DNA of 64,000 bases from positions 1,302,001-1,366,000 of the forward strand of contig OZ252015.1 in NCBI GenBank assembly GCA_965247525.1, in the 5' to 3' direction. Shown here one piece after another: positions 34,715-43,124 of the stretch. The translations under genes and the position numbers were made by a program. A model generated the notes under the pieces. The model made no database searches. It saw only the letters and a program-made list of their open reading frames with translations, and had not been told where the DNA came from. Every line of letters starts with the position of its first letter. The first letter of the stretch is position 1. Source of the DNA: JAZKID01 sp965247525. GTDB taxonomy: Bacteria > Pseudomonadota > Alphaproteobacteria > Rhizobiales > UBA4765.

Positions 34715-36061
34715 ATGGTTCACCGACGCGAAAGCGCCACGCGAAAGCGACGTCCAAGCTTACAAAAAACGCCCACCACACCCACGCCTGAATCCGATTT
34801 TAAAAAAGTTATTACGCCTTCGCCCTCGCATCAAAAAAGTGATGCTTCCCTTTCACCAGGCTCAACCGCTCAAAACAGCCTGTCGAAAAATTCCTCCATT
34901 TTGAAACACAATGCTGCGTTTAAAGCATCGCCGGCCTCAGCGCCGATGGCCAAGCCACAGCAGGACAGCGGTCCTTTACGCCTTGCTTCCGACTTTTGGA
35001 AAAAGCCGTCTTTTCAAGTGCCGAGCGTTGAGTTTTTGAACAACAATATATTTGGCCAAAGGCTGGCGCTGGCGGGCAATGGTCCGCGTGCTTTGTTCGC
35101 GCAGTCTAAAACAGGCGCGGCGCAGACAAAGCCAATGCAATTCCTTCAAACCGATGACCGAAACCATATTTCGGACGAACATACAAAACCGGGTGCGGCA
35201 GCGCCAACGGCGCGGGTCGTCAATCCCTTGATGTCGGCCTTCGGGCTGACGACACTTTTCAGCAATTGGTACAATCGCAAGATCGACCATTACCGCGTCG
35301 GTGATAACCGCGCCTTTCTCAAAGGCTGGGGGAAAACTCCGGCCAATGCCCGAAAAATGGGCCACGGCCCGGATATAATCGGCACAGTGACGGATGTTAT
35401 CGGCCTTGGGCTGAACGAGCTCGGCTACCTGCCGCAGATCCGCGCCAAAATTGCCGATGCCGAACAAAAAGGCGATGAGGCGGGCGCTGAAAAATGGAAG
35501 CGAAGCCTGTTTTATGGTCGCCTCAACACATTCGGCACACTCGCCTCTCTGGCGCCAACCTTAAGGCCCGGAGACCACCGCTATTATGGGTCGCGCTTCC
35601 TGCGCATGCCTCTTGCCGTCGCCAAATCGGCGATCATGCTCGACGGCATTCAGCAGGACTACAAAAACGGGCTTTTAAACAAACGCGATGCCGCAGCCTA
35701 TAGCTTCAGCGGTGCCATACGTGCGGGCATTGCTGGCGGACGGTTGCTGATCATCAATAACAGGCTGCGCAAATATACCGATAAAATCAACAATATCGCC
35801 TATGATATCGATATGGGTGCCAGCGCAATTGAAAACGTTTTTATCAGCTGGTCAGGTCTTGTCCGCGGCCAGACACAGCCTGTCGACGCCTGGGCCGAAA
35901 TTTACCGGCGCGTCGCACCCGAAGGTGCCGATGACACGATGCTCGCCATCAGCGGGGGCGTCAACAATGCCATGGACACGATCGGCATGCACGACAAGAA
36001 CAGCGCGCTGCGCAAAAAGCTCAGCTATCTGACAGGCGACTGGCGCAGCTTGTTGCCTTAA
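34715..36061 (+). CDS. Hypothetical protein with long disordered N-terminus
   Basis: 448 residues, not recognised. Residues 1-105 are basic, Ser/Thr/Pro/Gln-rich and probably disordered. The remainder looks globular and helical (GPDIIGTVTDVIGLGLNELG, SGAIRAGIAGGRLLIINNRL, IDMGASAIENVFISW) without a clear signal peptide or strong membrane helix. Composition and layout resemble the 364-residue protein at 17445-18539, though I see no clear shared motif. A translocated or surface-associated protein is possible; this is speculation. Confidence 0.6.
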   Translation: MVHRRESATRKRRPSLQKTPTTPTPESDFKKVITPSPSHQKSDASLSPGSTAQNSLSKNSSILKHNAAFKASPASAPMAKPQQDSGPLRLASDFWKKPSFQVPSVEFLNNNIFGQRLALAGNGPRALFAQSKTGAAQTKPMQFLQTDDRNHISDEHTKPGAAAPTARVVNPLMSAFGLTTLFSNWYNRKIDHYRVGDNRAFLKGWGKTPANARKMGHGPDIIGTVTDVIGLGLNELGYLPQIRAKIADAEQKGDEAGAEKWKRSLFYGRLNTFGTLASLAPTLRPGDHRYYGSRFLRMPLAVAKSAIMLDGIQQDYKNGLLNKRDAAAYSFSGAIRAGIAGGRLLIINNRLRKYTDKINNIAYDIDMGASAIENVFISWSGLVRGQTQPVDAWAEIYRRVAPEGADDTMLAISGGVNNAMDTIGMHDKNSALRKKLSYLTGDWRSLLP

Positions 36062-36139
36062 GCCGTCGAATTAAGGCAGGCGGATTTACAGACAGCGCCA
36101 ACACGCCTATTCAAAAGCTTTGCCGCTTTTGGAGCGCAC

Positions 36140-37627
36140 ATGATGCCGATCGCCCATAACTCTTACATACGCCGCACTTTTGTTCTGCTTTTTTGCGGTC
36201 TTGTCGCATTGCTTTGCATTGTCGGGGCCTCGCTCTGGCTGGCCCAGCGCAGCGACAGCGATTTTGAAACAATGGTTGCAAACCGCCAGCTCCGGATTGC
36301 GGCGAGTGATATTTTGTCGCTGGTGCAGGATGCCGAAACAGGACAACGTGGTTATATTATTTCAGAAAACGCCGAGTTTTTGGAGCCTTATAATTCTGCA
36401 GCCTCGCAATTTCAGGAAAAGCTCAGCCGGTTCGATAATCTTCTGGGTGAGCGCGATGATGTACGGCAAAAAATCGATACGGTATTGCATGCAAAAATGG
36501 ACGAGCTGCACCAGACTGTGGCCCTGGCGCAGAAAGGTGATTTTGCACAGGCGCGCGAGATTATAAAAAACCGGCGCGGCAAAGTGTTGATGGATCAGGC
36601 AAGAACCAATCTGGGTGTGGTGCTCAATAACGCTGAACAAAAAATGGCCATGGTAACATTGGAGCAGCGGCAGAACCTGCACAATTTGCGTCTTGTGACA
36701 CTTGTTGGGGCAATCGTCATTTTGCTGGTGATTGCCGGCGCACTCATCACCACTTTGCAATACCTGCGTGAGCTAGCGGCCTCGCGCCTGTTGCTTGAGA
36801 ATGTGAATGCGAGCCTGGAAACAAGGGTTCAGGAGCGTACACAAGATCTCGTGCGCGCCAACGAAGAGGTGCAGCGTTTTGCCTACATCGTCACGCATGA
36901 CCTGCGCGCGCCGCTGGTCAATGTCATGGGATTTACGGCGGAGCTGGAAACAACGTTGAAAACCATTCAGGACTATGTCCTTGCCGAAGGCGAGGTGCGT
37001 GAAAACGTTATTCATGAGGCAAGGCTGGCCGCGCAAGAGGACCTGCCGGAGGCCATTGGTTTTATCCGCTCATCGACCCGTAAAATGGATGGGCTGATCA
37101 ATGCGATCTTGAAAATTTCACGAGATGGGCGCCGGCCGCTTAACCGTGAAAAAGTGGATTTAAAAGAGCTGGCACAGGGAACGGCCGATACGCTTCACCA
37201 TCAGGTCAGTGAAAATGGCGGCCAGATTGCGATTGGCTCAGGCCTGCCGACAATCATCAGCGACAGGCTGTCACTGGAGCAGATTTTCAGCAATCTGTTT
37301 GACAATGCGTCCAAATACAGCGCGCCAGAACGGCCGCTGGAGGTCAAAGTCTCCGGGGAGCGCAAAAACAATGGTGATATTGTTGTTAGCATTGCCGACA
37401 ATGGCCGCGGCATTACCGAAAGCGACCACCAGCGCATCTTCGACCTGTTCCGGCGCTCAGGCGTGCAGGACAAGCCTGGCGAAGGCATCGGCCTTGCGCA
37501 TGTCAGAAGCCTGGTGCGCAATCTTGGCGGCGATATTGTCGTCGCGTCTTCCCTTGGACAGGGAACAACTTTCAGGATAACACTGCCAACAGATATTAAA
37601 AACGTGCCAAGGAGTACCATGAATTGA
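36140..37627 (+). CDS. CHASE3-domain sensor histidine kinase
   Basis: 495 residues. TM1 (about 12-34), a periplasmic CHASE3 domain (about 38-180, with ILSLVQDAETGQRGYI), TM2 (about 186-210), a short coiled coil, then HisKA (FAYIVTHDLRAPLVNVMGF) and HATPase (NLFDNASKYS, DNGRGI, GEGIGLAHVRS). There is no HAMP. The TGA overlaps the TTG start of the next response regulator, so both are translated together. Ligand unknown. Confidence 0.93.
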   Translation: MMPIAHNSYIRRTFVLLFCGLVALLCIVGASLWLAQRSDSDFETMVANRQLRIAASDILSLVQDAETGQRGYIISENAEFLEPYNSAASQFQEKLSRFDNLLGERDDVRQKIDTVLHAKMDELHQTVALAQKGDFAQAREIIKNRRGKVLMDQARTNLGVVLNNAEQKMAMVTLEQRQNLHNLRLVTLVGAIVILLVIAGALITTLQYLRELAASRLLLENVNASLETRVQERTQDLVRANEEVQRFAYIVTHDLRAPLVNVMGFTAELETTLKTIQDYVLAEGEVRENVIHEARLAAQEDLPEAIGFIRSSTRKMDGLINAILKISRDGRRPLNREKVDLKELAQGTADTLHHQVSENGGQIAIGSGLPTIISDRLSLEQIFSNLFDNASKYSAPERPLEVKVSGERKNNGDIVVSIADNGRGITESDHQRIFDLFRRSGVQDKPGEGIGLAHVRSLVRNLGGDIVVASSLGQGTTFRITLPTDIKNVPRSTMN

Positions 37628-38070
37628 ACGCTCAACCTCAGGCTGTCACCATTGTCATGGTCGAAGACGATGAAGGCCATGCGCGCCTTATCGAGAAAAA
37701 CATTCGCCGCGCTGGCGTCAACAATGAAATCATCCCGTTTACAAACGGCACGGACGCCTTAAAATATCTGCTGGGCACAGATGGCTCTGGGGAAGTCAGT
37801 TCGCGGCGCCAGCTTCTTATTTTGCTGGATCTGAATTTGCCGGACATGACCGGCATTGATATTTTGCAGAAAATCAAAAACAACACTTACACCAAATTGT
37901 CACCCGTGGTTGTGCTGACAACTACAGACGATGCGCGCGAAATTCAGCGCTGCTATGATCTTGGCGCCAATGTCTACATCACCAAGCCGGTCAACTATGA
38001 CGGATTTGCCAATGCCATCCGCCAGCTCGGCCTGTTCTTTTCTGTGATGCAGGTTCCGGAAACAACCTGA
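37624..38070 (+). CDS. Single-domain response regulator (Rcp1-like)
   Basis: 148 residues, one REC domain. Phospho-acceptor Asp in LLILLDLNLPDMTG, acidic pair in MVEDDEGHA, Thr in VVVLTTTDDAR, Lys in YITKPVNYD. The start is TTG at 37624 in a TTGA overlap with the kinase stop. No output domain is present; it probably passes phosphate on or acts by protein contact. It is followed 7 nt later by a REC-kinase hybrid. Confidence 0.93.
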   Translation: MNAQPQAVTIVMVEDDEGHARLIEKNIRRAGVNNEIIPFTNGTDALKYLLGTDGSGEVSSRRQLLILLDLNLPDMTGIDILQKIKNNTYTKLSPVVVLTTTDDAREIQRCYDLGANVYITKPVNYDGFANAIRQLGLFFSVMQVPETT

Positions 38071-38076
38071 ACTTAG

Positions 38077-39108
38077 ATGGCAGACCTTCGCGTCCTTTAT
38101 GTCGATGACGACCCGGCGCTGACGCGACTGGTGCAAAAAGCGCTTGGCCGTCAAGGCATTGACGTCATTGCCGCGGAGGACGCGCAAGGCGCATTGGCGG
38201 CACTCGATGCAGCGCACGTTGATGTCATCGTTCTCGACCATTATCTTGCCGCTGGAACCGGCCTTGATATTCTCGGCAGCCTGAAAACACGCGCTCTTGC
38301 GCCGCCTGCCATTTACGTCACCGGCTCTGCCGAAACCGCTGTTGCAGTTGAGGCGCTCAAAGCGGGCGCTGAAGATTATATTTACAAAACGGCCGACAAT
38401 GAATTCATGGTGCTTCTTGGCAGTGCCATCAATCAGGCTGTGGAGACCGCACGCCTGAAACGCGAAAAAGCACAGGCCGATGAAGATGTGCGCAAAGCGC
38501 GCGATCTTGCCGAACTGCTTTTGTCGGAGGTCAACCACCGCGTCGCCAATTCATTGGCATTGGTGGCCTCTCTCGTTCGCATGCAAATGACGTCGGTGGT
38601 CGATCCGGCCGCCCGCAATGCGCTGGCCGAAACTCAGGTGCGCATTTCAGCGATTGCTGACATTCATCGCCGCCTCTACACCTCTGAAAATGTCGCCTTT
38701 GTCGAAATGGACGCCTATCTGTCCAGCCTTCTAAGTGAGCTGGGCGCCGCCATGCAGGGCAATGGGTCTGCACTGCATATCCAGTCGGATCTCGACCCCG
38801 TGCGCATGGCGACAGACAAGGCGATCTCGGTTGGCATGATGGTCACCGAGCTGGTCACAAACGCTTTTAAATATGCCTATCCCGGCAGCCAGAGCGGTGA
38901 GATCCGCGTGAAACTGCGGCAGCACGAAACGGGCCTGGCAACACTGTCGGTTGAAGATGACGGCATTGGCTGGACAGGAGACGGCGCAGTGCAGGGTACA
39001 GGCCTTGGCACGCGCATCGTCAATGCCATGGCCAAAAATCTGGATTCACAAACGGTGTACCGGCAGGTGGGCGCCGGCACGCAAGTGAGCGTGGATCTGG
39101 CGTTTTAA
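38077..39108 (+). CDS. REC - HisKA_2 histidine kinase
   Basis: 343 residues. An N-terminal receiver (LYVDDDPALTRL; Asp in IVLDHYLAAGTG; Lys in YIYKTADNE) is fused through a coiled coil to a HisKA_2 kinase with the phosphohistidine in LLSEVNHRVANSLALVASL and an ATPase domain (MMVTELVTNAFKYAYPG, DDGIGW, GTGLGTRIV). It completes a kinase-regulator-kinase operon in which the second kinase may itself be controlled by phosphorylation. Confidence 0.92.
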   Translation: MADLRVLYVDDDPALTRLVQKALGRQGIDVIAAEDAQGALAALDAAHVDVIVLDHYLAAGTGLDILGSLKTRALAPPAIYVTGSAETAVAVEALKAGAEDYIYKTADNEFMVLLGSAINQAVETARLKREKAQADEDVRKARDLAELLLSEVNHRVANSLALVASLVRMQMTSVVDPAARNALAETQVRISAIADIHRRLYTSENVAFVEMDAYLSSLLSELGAAMQGNGSALHIQSDLDPVRMATDKAISVGMMVTELVTNAFKYAYPGSQSGEIRVKLRQHETGLATLSVEDDGIGWTGDGAVQGTGLGTRIVNAMAKNLDSQTVYRQVGAGTQVSVDLAF

Positions 39109-39172
39109 TCGGGGGCTATTGATTGCGCAATTCGGTTTGCGCCTTGGGTGCGCCCCTTGGCATTTTTTTTTT
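39109..39172 (-). repeat. Degenerate 33-bp-family repeat after the kinase operon
   Basis: Starts directly after the stop codon of the REC-kinase gene. On the minus strand it reads GCGCACCCAAGGCGCAAACC followed by GAATTGCGCAATC, a degraded form of the GCGCACCCGAGGCGCAAGCC module. Confidence 0.6.
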
Positions 39173-39268
39173 GCTTTCAAAAAACGGGCTTCTCGCAGCG
39201 ATGCTCGAAGCATTTTTGCCTCAAAATATGCCACTGGCATATTTTAACCGCAAAGCGGTCAGCAAAAA

Positions 39269-39353
39269 TGGTGCCCCTGGCCGGAATCGAACCAGCACGC
39301 CTTTCGGCACTCGATTTTGAGTCGAGCGCGTCTACCAATTCCGCCACAGGGGC
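39269..39353 (-). tRNA. tRNA-Leu (CAA anticodon)
   Basis: 85 nt on the minus strand including an encoded CCA end. Acceptor stem GCCCCTG/CAGGGGC, anticodon stem CTCGA/TCGAG enclosing loop CTCAAAA (anticodon CAA), a variable arm typical of class II leucine tRNAs (GTGCCGAAAGGCGT), and T-arm CTGGTTCGATTCCGG. It reads UUG codons. Confidence 0.96.
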
Positions 39354-39568
39354 AGCAGAACTTAGCGTTTTGCCGTGAACCCTCTCAAAGTGCAAGCAGA
39401 ACTTGCGGTTTAGAAAATACGGCCTGAAATCCGTGCGGTTTCAGAAGCTTATGTGCCTGGCACAATGTATTGCCCTGATCTGAACGCATTTGGGGCGTTC
39501 ACCATCTGTTATGTACTCTCATGTTCTTTTCAACCTTCGCGACGAAACGCGAAAGGGTGCGTTGTTCG

Positions 39569-40147
39569 ATGCTTGAGAGGCTGTACGGCTGGATCGTCTC
39601 TTTTTCCGCGCATCCACGCGCTGTGTATGTACTGGCGCTGATTTCATTTCTTGAAAGCTCCGTGTCGCCGGTGCCGCCGATCCCCTTGTTGATCCCGATG
39701 TGTCTGGCGCGCCCTGACCGCGCCTTTCGCTATGCTACAATCTGCGCCGTGTTTTCGGTGCTGGGCGGTGTTGTCGGCTATGGCATCGGCCATCTTCTTT
39801 ATGAAACGCTTGGGCTGTGGATCATCAACACTTATGGGCTGGAACAGCAGGCCGCAGATTTGCAGCATCAGGCCAGTTCTTATTGGTTCTGGCTGCTGAT
39901 CACCAAAGGGCTGACGCCGATTCCGTTCAAGCTGGTGACGATCATGTCCGGCCTGATCAGCTATCATTTCGGCCTGTTCATGCTGGGCTCAATCATTGCC
40001 CGTTTCACCTTCTTTTTCATGTTTGCGCTGGCGCTGCGCATCTGGGGCGCGCAGATCCGCACATTCATCGAAACACAGCTGAAGCTTGCAACTTTTATCC
40101 TTCTGGCTTTTTTAATCGGCGGCTTCGTGCTGATTAGGTATATCTAG
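39569..40147 (+). CDS. YqaA/DedA-like VTT-domain membrane protein
   Basis: 192 residues from ATG 39569; an in-frame ATG at 39521 would add a basic tail. About five hydrophobic segments and the VTT/SNARE-associated pattern: FLESSVSPVPPIPLLIPM near the N-terminus, GYGIGHLLY, and TKGLTPIPFKLVTIMSGL. Members of this superfamily are lipid scramblases or transporters; the role of the YqaA branch is unknown. A repeat array begins at the first base after the stop. Confidence 0.88.
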   Translation: MLERLYGWIVSFSAHPRAVYVLALISFLESSVSPVPPIPLLIPMCLARPDRAFRYATICAVFSVLGGVVGYGIGHLLYETLGLWIINTYGLEQQAADLQHQASSYWFWLLITKGLTPIPFKLVTIMSGLISYHFGLFMLGSIIARFTFFFMFALALRIWGAQIRTFIETQLKLATFILLAFLIGGFVLIRYI

Positions 40148-40330
40148 CGCCCGAGGCTTGCCGAATGGCGCAATCAAACCCGCCCGAGCTTTAGCGAATG
40201 GCGCAATCAAACCCGCCCGAGCTTTTGCGAATGGCGCAGTCAGACCCGCCCGAGGCCGCGCACCCGAGGCGCAAGCCGAATGGTGCAACAAAATCAAGCC
40301 GAATGGCGCAGACAAAAACAGAGCTTTAGA
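40148..40330 (+). repeat. 33-bp tandem repeat array (upstream flank of dsbB)
   Basis: Three exact-length 33-bp units (40148-40180, 40181-40213, 40214-40246) of CGCCCGAGCTTTAGCGAATG + GCGCAATCAAACC type. They are followed by the longer module (CGCCCGAGGCCGCGCACCCG...) and a partial GCCGAATGGCG unit. The period is 11 codons and open in at least one frame (ANGAIKPARAL). It abuts the preceding stop codon. An inverted copy lies after dsbB. Confidence 0.9.
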
Positions 40331-40332
40331 AA

Positions 40333-40842
40333 ATGCCGAAGATTCACACAAAAAGGCCTCTCTATTACGTAAGCATGACAACAGCGCTCGGTCTGTCGCT
40401 GGCGCTTCTTGTTGCGCTCATCAGCGAGCATTTTTTTGGACTTGTCCCATGCGAGCTTTGTCTTGCTGAGCGCTGGCCTTATTATTATGGGGCACCGCTC
40501 GCCATGGCGACGGCCTGCCTTGGGCTAAACATTCATCGCATCATGCTCACACGCATGGCCGCTCTTGCGGTGCTGTGTGTTCTTGCATGGGGATTGTTTT
40601 TAGGCATTCACCATAGCGGTGTTGAATTTGGCTGGTGGCCTGCGCCCGAACTCTGCCGCAGTCTTGGCCTTCAGGCGCGCAATGCCGGGGCGCTTCTGGC
40701 GCAGCTGCAACCCATCACGCCGTGTGATGCACCCTCGTTTCGCCTGTTCGGCGTTCTCTCTTTTGCCAATATGAACGTGCTGGTGATGGCCGCGCTGATT
40801 GTGCTGAACAGTGCGGCGCTCTGGCGCTCTTTTTCTAAATAA
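40333..40842 (+). CDS. dsbB: Disulfide bond formation protein DsbB
   Basis: 169 residues, four transmembrane helices. The quinone-linked active-site CELC is in the first periplasmic loop (GLVPCELCLAERWPY); the second loop has its own cysteine pair (ELCRSLG and ITPCDAPS). It reoxidises DsbA using quinone in the inner membrane. The start lies against repeat sequence and ATG 40375 (MTTALG) is an alternative. No dsbA is nearby. The gene is flanked by inverted copies of the 33-bp repeat. Confidence 0.9.
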   Translation: MPKIHTKRPLYYVSMTTALGLSLALLVALISEHFFGLVPCELCLAERWPYYYGAPLAMATACLGLNIHRIMLTRMAALAVLCVLAWGLFLGIHHSGVEFGWWPAPELCRSLGLQARNAGALLAQLQPITPCDAPSFRLFGVLSFANMNVLVMAALIVLNSAALWRSFSK

Positions 40843-40888
40843 ACGAGCCTTGATAAGGCCGTTCGCGTACGGCGCTCAAGCAGTTTTT

Positions 40889-41003
40889 TTGTTGTGCACC
40901 ATTTGGCTTGCGCCTCGGGTGCGCTGCCTCGGGCAGGTTTGAATGCGCCATTCGCTAAAGCTCGGGCGGGTTTGATTGCGCCATTCGCTAAAGCTTGGGC
41001 GTT
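40889..41003 (-). repeat. 33-bp tandem repeat array, inverted (downstream flank of dsbB)
   Basis: On the minus strand it reads two 33-bp units (AGCTTTAGCGAATGGCGCAA type) and then GCAGCGCACCCGAGGCGCAA and AGCCAAATGGTGCA. This is the same module order as 40181-40300 but in the opposite orientation. Confidence 0.9.
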
Positions 41004-41559
41004 ATGACTCCAGAACGCTGTCCCAGTACAAATAATCCAGCCAACTGTTGTGCAGATAGTTGGGCGGAAACAGCCGGCCATTGTTATGAAGATCGTGCAC
41101 CTGCGGGCGATAGGGTTTCTGGATCGGCCAGAGTTTCGCCTCCGCCGGCAAATGGCTGCCTTTGCGCAAATTGCAGGGCGAGCACGCGGCCACCACATTT
41201 TCCCACGTTGTCAGGCCGCCGCGTGAGCGCGGAATAATGTGGTCGAAGGTCAGCTCTTCGGGCGCGCCGCAATACTGGCAGATAAATTTGTCGCGCAGAA
41301 AAACGTTGAAGCGGGTAAAGGCGGGATAGCGCGAGGGTTTGACATAGGTCTTCAAACACAAAACGGAGGGCAGGCGCATTTCATGCGTGGGCGAGCGCAC
41401 AACCTTGTCGTAAAGCGCGACGATGTGCACGCGCTCCAGACACACGGCTTTGACAGCATCCTGCCATGACCAGAGCGAAAGAGGATAATAGGACAAAGGG
41501 CGATAGTCCGCATTGAGGACAAGAGCAGGGCAGGCGTCTGGGTTCGCCGTCTGCATCAT
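41002..41559 (-). CDS. HNH endonuclease
   Basis: 185 residues. The HNH motif is complete: FDHIIPRSRGG, WENVVAACSPCNLRKG, with CQYCG upstream giving two CxxC zinc ligands. This protein (PALVLNADYRPLSYYPLSLW) is common and conserved in alphaproteobacteria, usually as a housekeeping gene outside mobile elements; its substrate is not known. Its last codons run into the repeat array. The 164 bp upstream hold short inverted repeats (41645-41660; 41675-41705) and no gene. Confidence 0.92.
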   Translation of the reverse strand: MMQTANPDACPALVLNADYRPLSYYPLSLWSWQDAVKAVCLERVHIVALYDKVVRSPTHEMRLPSVLCLKTYVKPSRYPAFTRFNVFLRDKFICQYCGAPEELTFDHIIPRSRGGLTTWENVVAACSPCNLRKGSHLPAEAKLWPIQKPYRPQVHDLHNNGRLFPPNYLHNSWLDYLYWDSVLES

Positions 41560-41723
41560 CTGTGATGTCGCTCATCTGTCATGAATCACCTTAAGATCCA
41601 TTGTCGGCGAACCGGCTTTAAAAGTGAAGCCTTAGCTGACTTTACCCACTATATCGTGGGAGGCGTGAACAGATCCTCACCAGATCTGGTCACATCGGCG
41701 TGAGGCTGGGCTTGTCCAATGCT

Positions 41724-43004
41724 TTACCTCACAGCCTGGGTCTGGAATTTGCCGTCTTTCCACTTCTGATAGAGCGTACCTGACGGGCCTCCAGGGATAA
41801 GGAAATAAGTTTTGCCGTTATACTCAGTTGTTCCGTCCGTTTTCTTGTCGCCATTGCCAGGGTTTCTGATCACATTCGTGCCGTCCAAAGTGAACGCATT
41901 GCCGCCGCCATCATTCGTGGCCTTGTCTTTCATTTCGGAATAGGTCGTGTTGGCCGTCAGGACTGTGTCACTGTTTTTCAGTGCGGTCTGGATGGTTTTG
42001 TAATCTTGGGCGTCGATCTGAGACAGCACTTCGCAGCCAGCAAGATAAAGGTGCTTTGATTGCTTTAAAAGCCCGGAGGCATTATCGCCCGCATCGTCTT
42101 GAATGGATGGAAATAAATTCCATTTGACACGACCATATGCATCGCCAAGCCATCCATCGGTACCGCCATGCGAGTTCACCGCAATCGTATCGAAACGGTC
42201 TGGATTTCCGTCGGCATCTTTTGGCAGATAGGCCGTACGGAACGCGTTCATGAATTTCTCGACTTTTGCATAGCTGCCGTTTGTGACAATTACTGATATT
42301 GGCGCAGCTCCGTCCGGTGTTTTGCTCTGCGCGTCTTTGGAAAAGATGCCCCTGTCTCTTGCCGCTGCAATGTCATAGGTCGTCATAACGAAACGCGAGG
42401 GGTCAATCTTGTCGCCCGGCTTGTTTACCAATGTCAGGCCACAATCTTTAGCCATTTTTTGTAGGTCTTTGTAATTTATAGTTGATGTTTGCGCGACCTG
42501 TGGGGTTGTCGCTTCTTTGACTGATGCAAGCCTTGGCCGCTCTGAAACTGGTTTTGAAGGTACATCGGCAATGATTTTTTGCGGGACTGAATTGGTGAGC
42601 TTTGCTGTCTGGATAGTTACAGAAGATTGAGGGAGTATTGATGATAATGTTATATCTGTGAATTTAAGACCACTTTTATTAAATTTTTCCTGAAAATCTC
42701 CATAACGATCAAGAACTTCGCGGCTTGTAAGTATTTTATCTTCACCGGCCATGACTTCCAGTTTAGAGAGATCAATATTAAGTTTTTTGAGTTTTTCCTT
42801 GTCGAGCTTGCGTAAATCTAGAGAGGCGCTGTTTATCGATGTGGCTGTATCGCCTTTATGCGTGACAATGACCGCATCAGCGGCGCCGGCCTCTTCTGCA
42901 AGGGTTTGAAAAAACGCCACACGCTCCTTGAAGCTGTCAATGCGTGTGTCTGAACCAAATGATGAATTTTTCTTTGCAGCATCTGAAAAAATAGAATTGG
43001 CCAT
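41724..43004 (-). CDS. Hypothetical protein with possible caspase-like His/Cys dyad
   Basis: 426 residues. The N-terminal half is polar, helical then Ser/Thr/Pro-rich. The C-terminal half has two hydrophobic strands ending in FDTIAVNSHGGTDGW (His279) and KHLYLAGCEVL (Cys324). The order strand-HG then strand-x-C, about 45 residues apart, is that of clan CD proteases and the DUF4347-type domain. Catalysis is not shown. No signal peptide is seen. The 5' part is more AT-rich than its neighbours, hinting at separate ancestry. Stand-alone gene. Confidence 0.65.
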   Translation of the reverse strand: MANSIFSDAAKKNSSFGSDTRIDSFKERVAFFQTLAEEAGAADAVIVTHKGDTATSINSASLDLRKLDKEKLKKLNIDLSKLEVMAGEDKILTSREVLDRYGDFQEKFNKSGLKFTDITLSSILPQSSVTIQTAKLTNSVPQKIIADVPSKPVSERPRLASVKEATTPQVAQTSTINYKDLQKMAKDCGLTLVNKPGDKIDPSRFVMTTYDIAAARDRGIFSKDAQSKTPDGAAPISVIVTNGSYAKVEKFMNAFRTAYLPKDADGNPDRFDTIAVNSHGGTDGWLGDAYGRVKWNLFPSIQDDAGDNASGLLKQSKHLYLAGCEVLSQIDAQDYKTIQTALKNSDTVLTANTTYSEMKDKATNDGGGNAFTLDGTNVIRNPGNGDKKTDGTTEYNGKTYFLIPGGPSGTLYQKWKDGKFQTQAVR

Positions 43005-43124
43005 AACGCGCCCCTTGCGAAAATGTTATGGAATTAAAACATCGCGCCGTAATCGACGCCAGCTGAAACTCAATTCAGAATAAATACACATGAATTTTTG
43101 ACTTCTCAATTTGAGATACAATAT

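Noticed and set aside
40148..40330. CRISPR array
   Set aside because: Units are directly tandem with no unique spacers and no cas genes are present.
40158..40469. 103-codon open frame with ANGAIKPAR repeats
   Set aside because: It is the translation of the intergenic 33-bp repeats running into dsbB in another frame; the DNA repeat explains it.
40671..41198. 175-codon minus-strand frame with the same peptide repeats
   Set aside because: Runs from the HNH gene through the inverted repeat array into dsbB antisense; not a gene.
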